This document shows positions 49,483 through 50,557 of a DNA stretch of 50,557 nucleotides, piece by piece. Source of the stretch: Clostridium sp. CAG:451 (GTDB lineage: Bacteria; Bacillota_I; Bacilli_A; RF39; UBA660); contig FR901073.1 of the NCBI GenBank assembly GCA_000438295.1, forward strand, positions 26,576 to 77,132, in the 5' to 3' direction. Each line of letters starts with the position of its first letter. The first letter of the stretch is position 1. The translations under genes were made by a program, and so were the position numbers. The notes beneath the pieces are model-generated. The model made no database searches. It was given only the letters and a program-made list of their open reading frames with translations, and was not told the origin of the DNA.

Positions 49483-49527
49483 TACACAATTAGTTAATTT
49501 TTATGTTAATAAAAAAGTCAAAAATTA

Positions 49528-49556
49528 TTGAATAAGTTGAAAAAATTTGGTAGACT
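49528..49556 (+). promoter_or_regulatory. Promoter of the G9 leader
   Basis: TTGAAT (49528-49533) and TAGACT (49551-49556), 17 bases apart. A transcript would start near 49563 and run through the leader peptide frame at 49623. Confidence 0.5.
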
Positions 49557-49622
49557 TAGTGTGTAAGGTAGAAATTTTAAAAAGAATCGCTACATACAAA
49601 AAAAGAAAGCAGGTGTCCTTAG

Positions 49623-49727
49623 ATGAATATGTCAAGTAACAGTAAAGTTTACGCAAAGTTAACATGGGGGGGGGCATTAAGTACTAATACTACTTTCTTT
49701 TATCGTGCAAAAAACATAGAGCTATAA
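49623..49727 (+). CDS. Possible 34-residue leader peptide containing a nine-G tract
   Basis: A short frame that begins ATGAATATG and runs to TAA at 49725. It contains nine consecutive G (49666-49674), which in this AT-rich genome is very unlikely by chance. Its stop codon falls in the loop of the terminator hairpin at 49707-49747. The ribosome binding site (AGCAGGTG) is only fair. A change in G number would shift the frame and alter how far ribosomes travel into the terminator. It may not be translated at all; the tract could instead be a promoter spacer element. Confidence 0.35.
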   Translation: MNMSSNSKVYAKLTWGGALSTNTTFFYRAKNIEL

Positions 49728-49747
49728 TCTAGCTCTATGTTTTTTGC
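49707..49747. terminator. Perfect 18-bp inverted repeat terminator
   Basis: GCAAAAAACATAGAGCTA and its exact complement flank a 5-base loop (TAATC), ending in TTTTTTGC. It is symmetric, so it can stop transcription on both strands. It stands between the G9 leader and the surface-protein start. Confidence 0.85.
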
Positions 49748-49776
49748 TTAAAATAGAAAAGAAGGAGAAGTGGAAA

Positions 49777-50557
49777 ATGAACAAGGAAAAGATAAAAGAT
49801 ATTTTAACTATAGGTGTTTCAGCTTTTATACTAGTAGTAGTAATAGGAATAAGTTACTCTGCTTTCACCTATAGTGGACTAGGTAAGAAAGAAAATAAAA
49901 TTACTACTGGAGCTATTACTATGCTATATACAGAAAGTGATAATACCATTTCTATAAATAATGCACTACCAACGACTGATAATACAGGAAAAACAAGAAA
50001 GAATGCAGGAGAATACTTTGATTTTACTGTTAAATCATCAATTACAGGTAATGCTGATATTAACTATGAAATAGCAGCTAAAGAAGAAACAGGTAATACT
50101 TTTAGTGGTAATAATATTAAGTACTATTTAACTACAGTAAATAGTAATGGAAAAGAGACTGAAGTAATGGCACCAAGAACTTATTATGAAGAGCCATCTG
50201 GAAATGTTTATACCGGAAGACCAGCCGATATGATGAGTTTATATACTGGTAACTTCCAAGAACATATTATGAAGAACCATCAGGGAATATTTATACCGGA
50301 AGACCAGCCGATATGATGAGTTTATATACTGGTAACTTAAAGAATCAAGGAGATACTACTATTAATTATAGATTAAGATTATGGGTAGATGAAAACTATA
50401 ATCCTCAGAATGATAATGGAGGCTTAACTTATAAAGTAAAAATAAGTGTTTATGGACAAACAAGTGATACAGTAGCCCAAGCTGAAGATAAATATTGTTA
50501 TGAAAATGGATTTACTACATTATCAGATTGTATGTTAGTAATGAATAATCATGAAAC
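49777..50557 (+). pseudogene. SipW/TasA-like surface protein gene split by a frameshifting repeat (cut by window end)
   Basis: The first frame (49777-50316, 179 residues) starts with MNKEKIKDILTIGVS, has one membrane or signal helix ending ISYSAFTYSG (a SipW-type signal like those of TasA/camelysin-type filament proteins), and then a beta-rich domain. It stops after NHQGIFIPEDQPI. From about 50263 a second frame takes over and is open to the end of the window, continuing with NLKNQGDTTINYRLRLWVDE and ending CMLVMNNHE. The cause is an 83-bp tandem repeat. Removing one copy would restore a single long gene. AAGGAGAAG lies before ATG 49777; a TTG at 49744 is inside the terminator. It could be phase-variable, decayed, or an assembly error. 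Confidence 0.65.
50176..50341 (+). repeat. 83-bp imperfect direct repeat (two copies)
   Basis: Copies at 50176-50258 and 50259-50341. The final 49 bases of the shared part (50207-50255 and 50290-50338) are identical, while the first about 31 bases differ at about six positions. 83 is not a multiple of three, so the second copy throws the gene out of frame. Confidence 0.9.

Noticed and set aside
49744..49776. Start of the surface protein at TTG 49744
   Set aside because: It lies inside the terminator stem; ATG 49777 has AAGGAGAAG upstream and a normal signal sequence.
1..50557. Possible reassignment of TGA to Trp, as in Mollicutes
   Set aside because: Trp is encoded by TGG throughout and TGA is used as a stop, for example at 485-487 and 20721-20723.

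Overview
The window is a stretch of chromosome from a very AT-rich (roughly 30% GC) low-GC Gram-positive bacterium. The evidence is the Bacilli-style gene set (cdaA-cdaR, uvrB, rnr/smpB/ssrA, truA-rplM-rpsI, YtgP/MurJ-type flippase, FemAB enzymes, sortase, lipoproteins), strong AGGAGG-type ribosome binding sites, sigma-A promoters with 17-bp spacers, a CIRCE operator and a LexA/DinR-like box. TGA is used as a stop (for example at 20721-20723), so the genetic code is the standard bacterial one. Peptidoglycan and sortase genes show a walled cell. A Cse60-like and a CotF-like protein hint at descent from spore formers. An uncultured gut Bacilli lineage (RF39 / Erysipelotrichales-like) fits, but this is an inference.

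Layout. 1-3847: end of a membrane protein, a dCMP deaminase, an M15 peptidase and SOS-type uvrB. 3900-8764: a trans-translation and RNA quality-control block (rnr, a CapA-like phosphatase, smpB, ssrA), then thymidylate kinase. 8849-15329: surface and envelope genes (sortase-like protein with a partner ending in PPKTGV, three small helical proteins, a membrane-bound C39-like protease, an ATPase-FtsX fusion). 15332-15852: tRNA-Thr(CGT), then a compact locus that looks like an undescribed type I toxin-antitoxin pair. 16024-24866: popT-like DUF368 transporter, GT2 glycosyltransferase, GT-C-like membrane protein, cdaA-cdaR, DUF378, a GerS/LolA-like lipoprotein and a DUF6560-like protein. 25007-30661: asnS, a thioredoxin-fold-like protein, an S41 protease, CIRCE-controlled clpB lacking its N-domain, and cse60.

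30636-37766: wall building (FemAB - MurJ-type flippase - FemAB), a repeat surface protein, a TIGR01212 radical SAM protein and a patatin-like lipase. 37980-43097: a lipoprotein with no normal start codon, a DUF6560-like protein, a tail-anchored protein, a VanY-type carboxypeptidase and a GH31 glucosidase. 43181-44627: a type IV AbiE toxin-antitoxin pair. 44728-48760: a short-chain dehydrogenase, two EcfA-like ATPases with ruined nucleotide-binding motifs and no ecfT, then truA and the L13/S9 ribosomal operon with its leader. 48817-50557: a TraX-like protein, a leader with a nine-G tract and a perfect terminator, and a surface protein broken by an 83-bp direct repeat.

The most noteworthy items are the type I toxin-antitoxin locus at 15551-15852, the degenerate EcfA pair at 45481-47054, the sortase/PPKTGV pair at 8849-10578, and the putative phase-variable surface locus at 49528-50557. 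No CRISPR array, insertion sequence, prophage or rRNA gene was seen.
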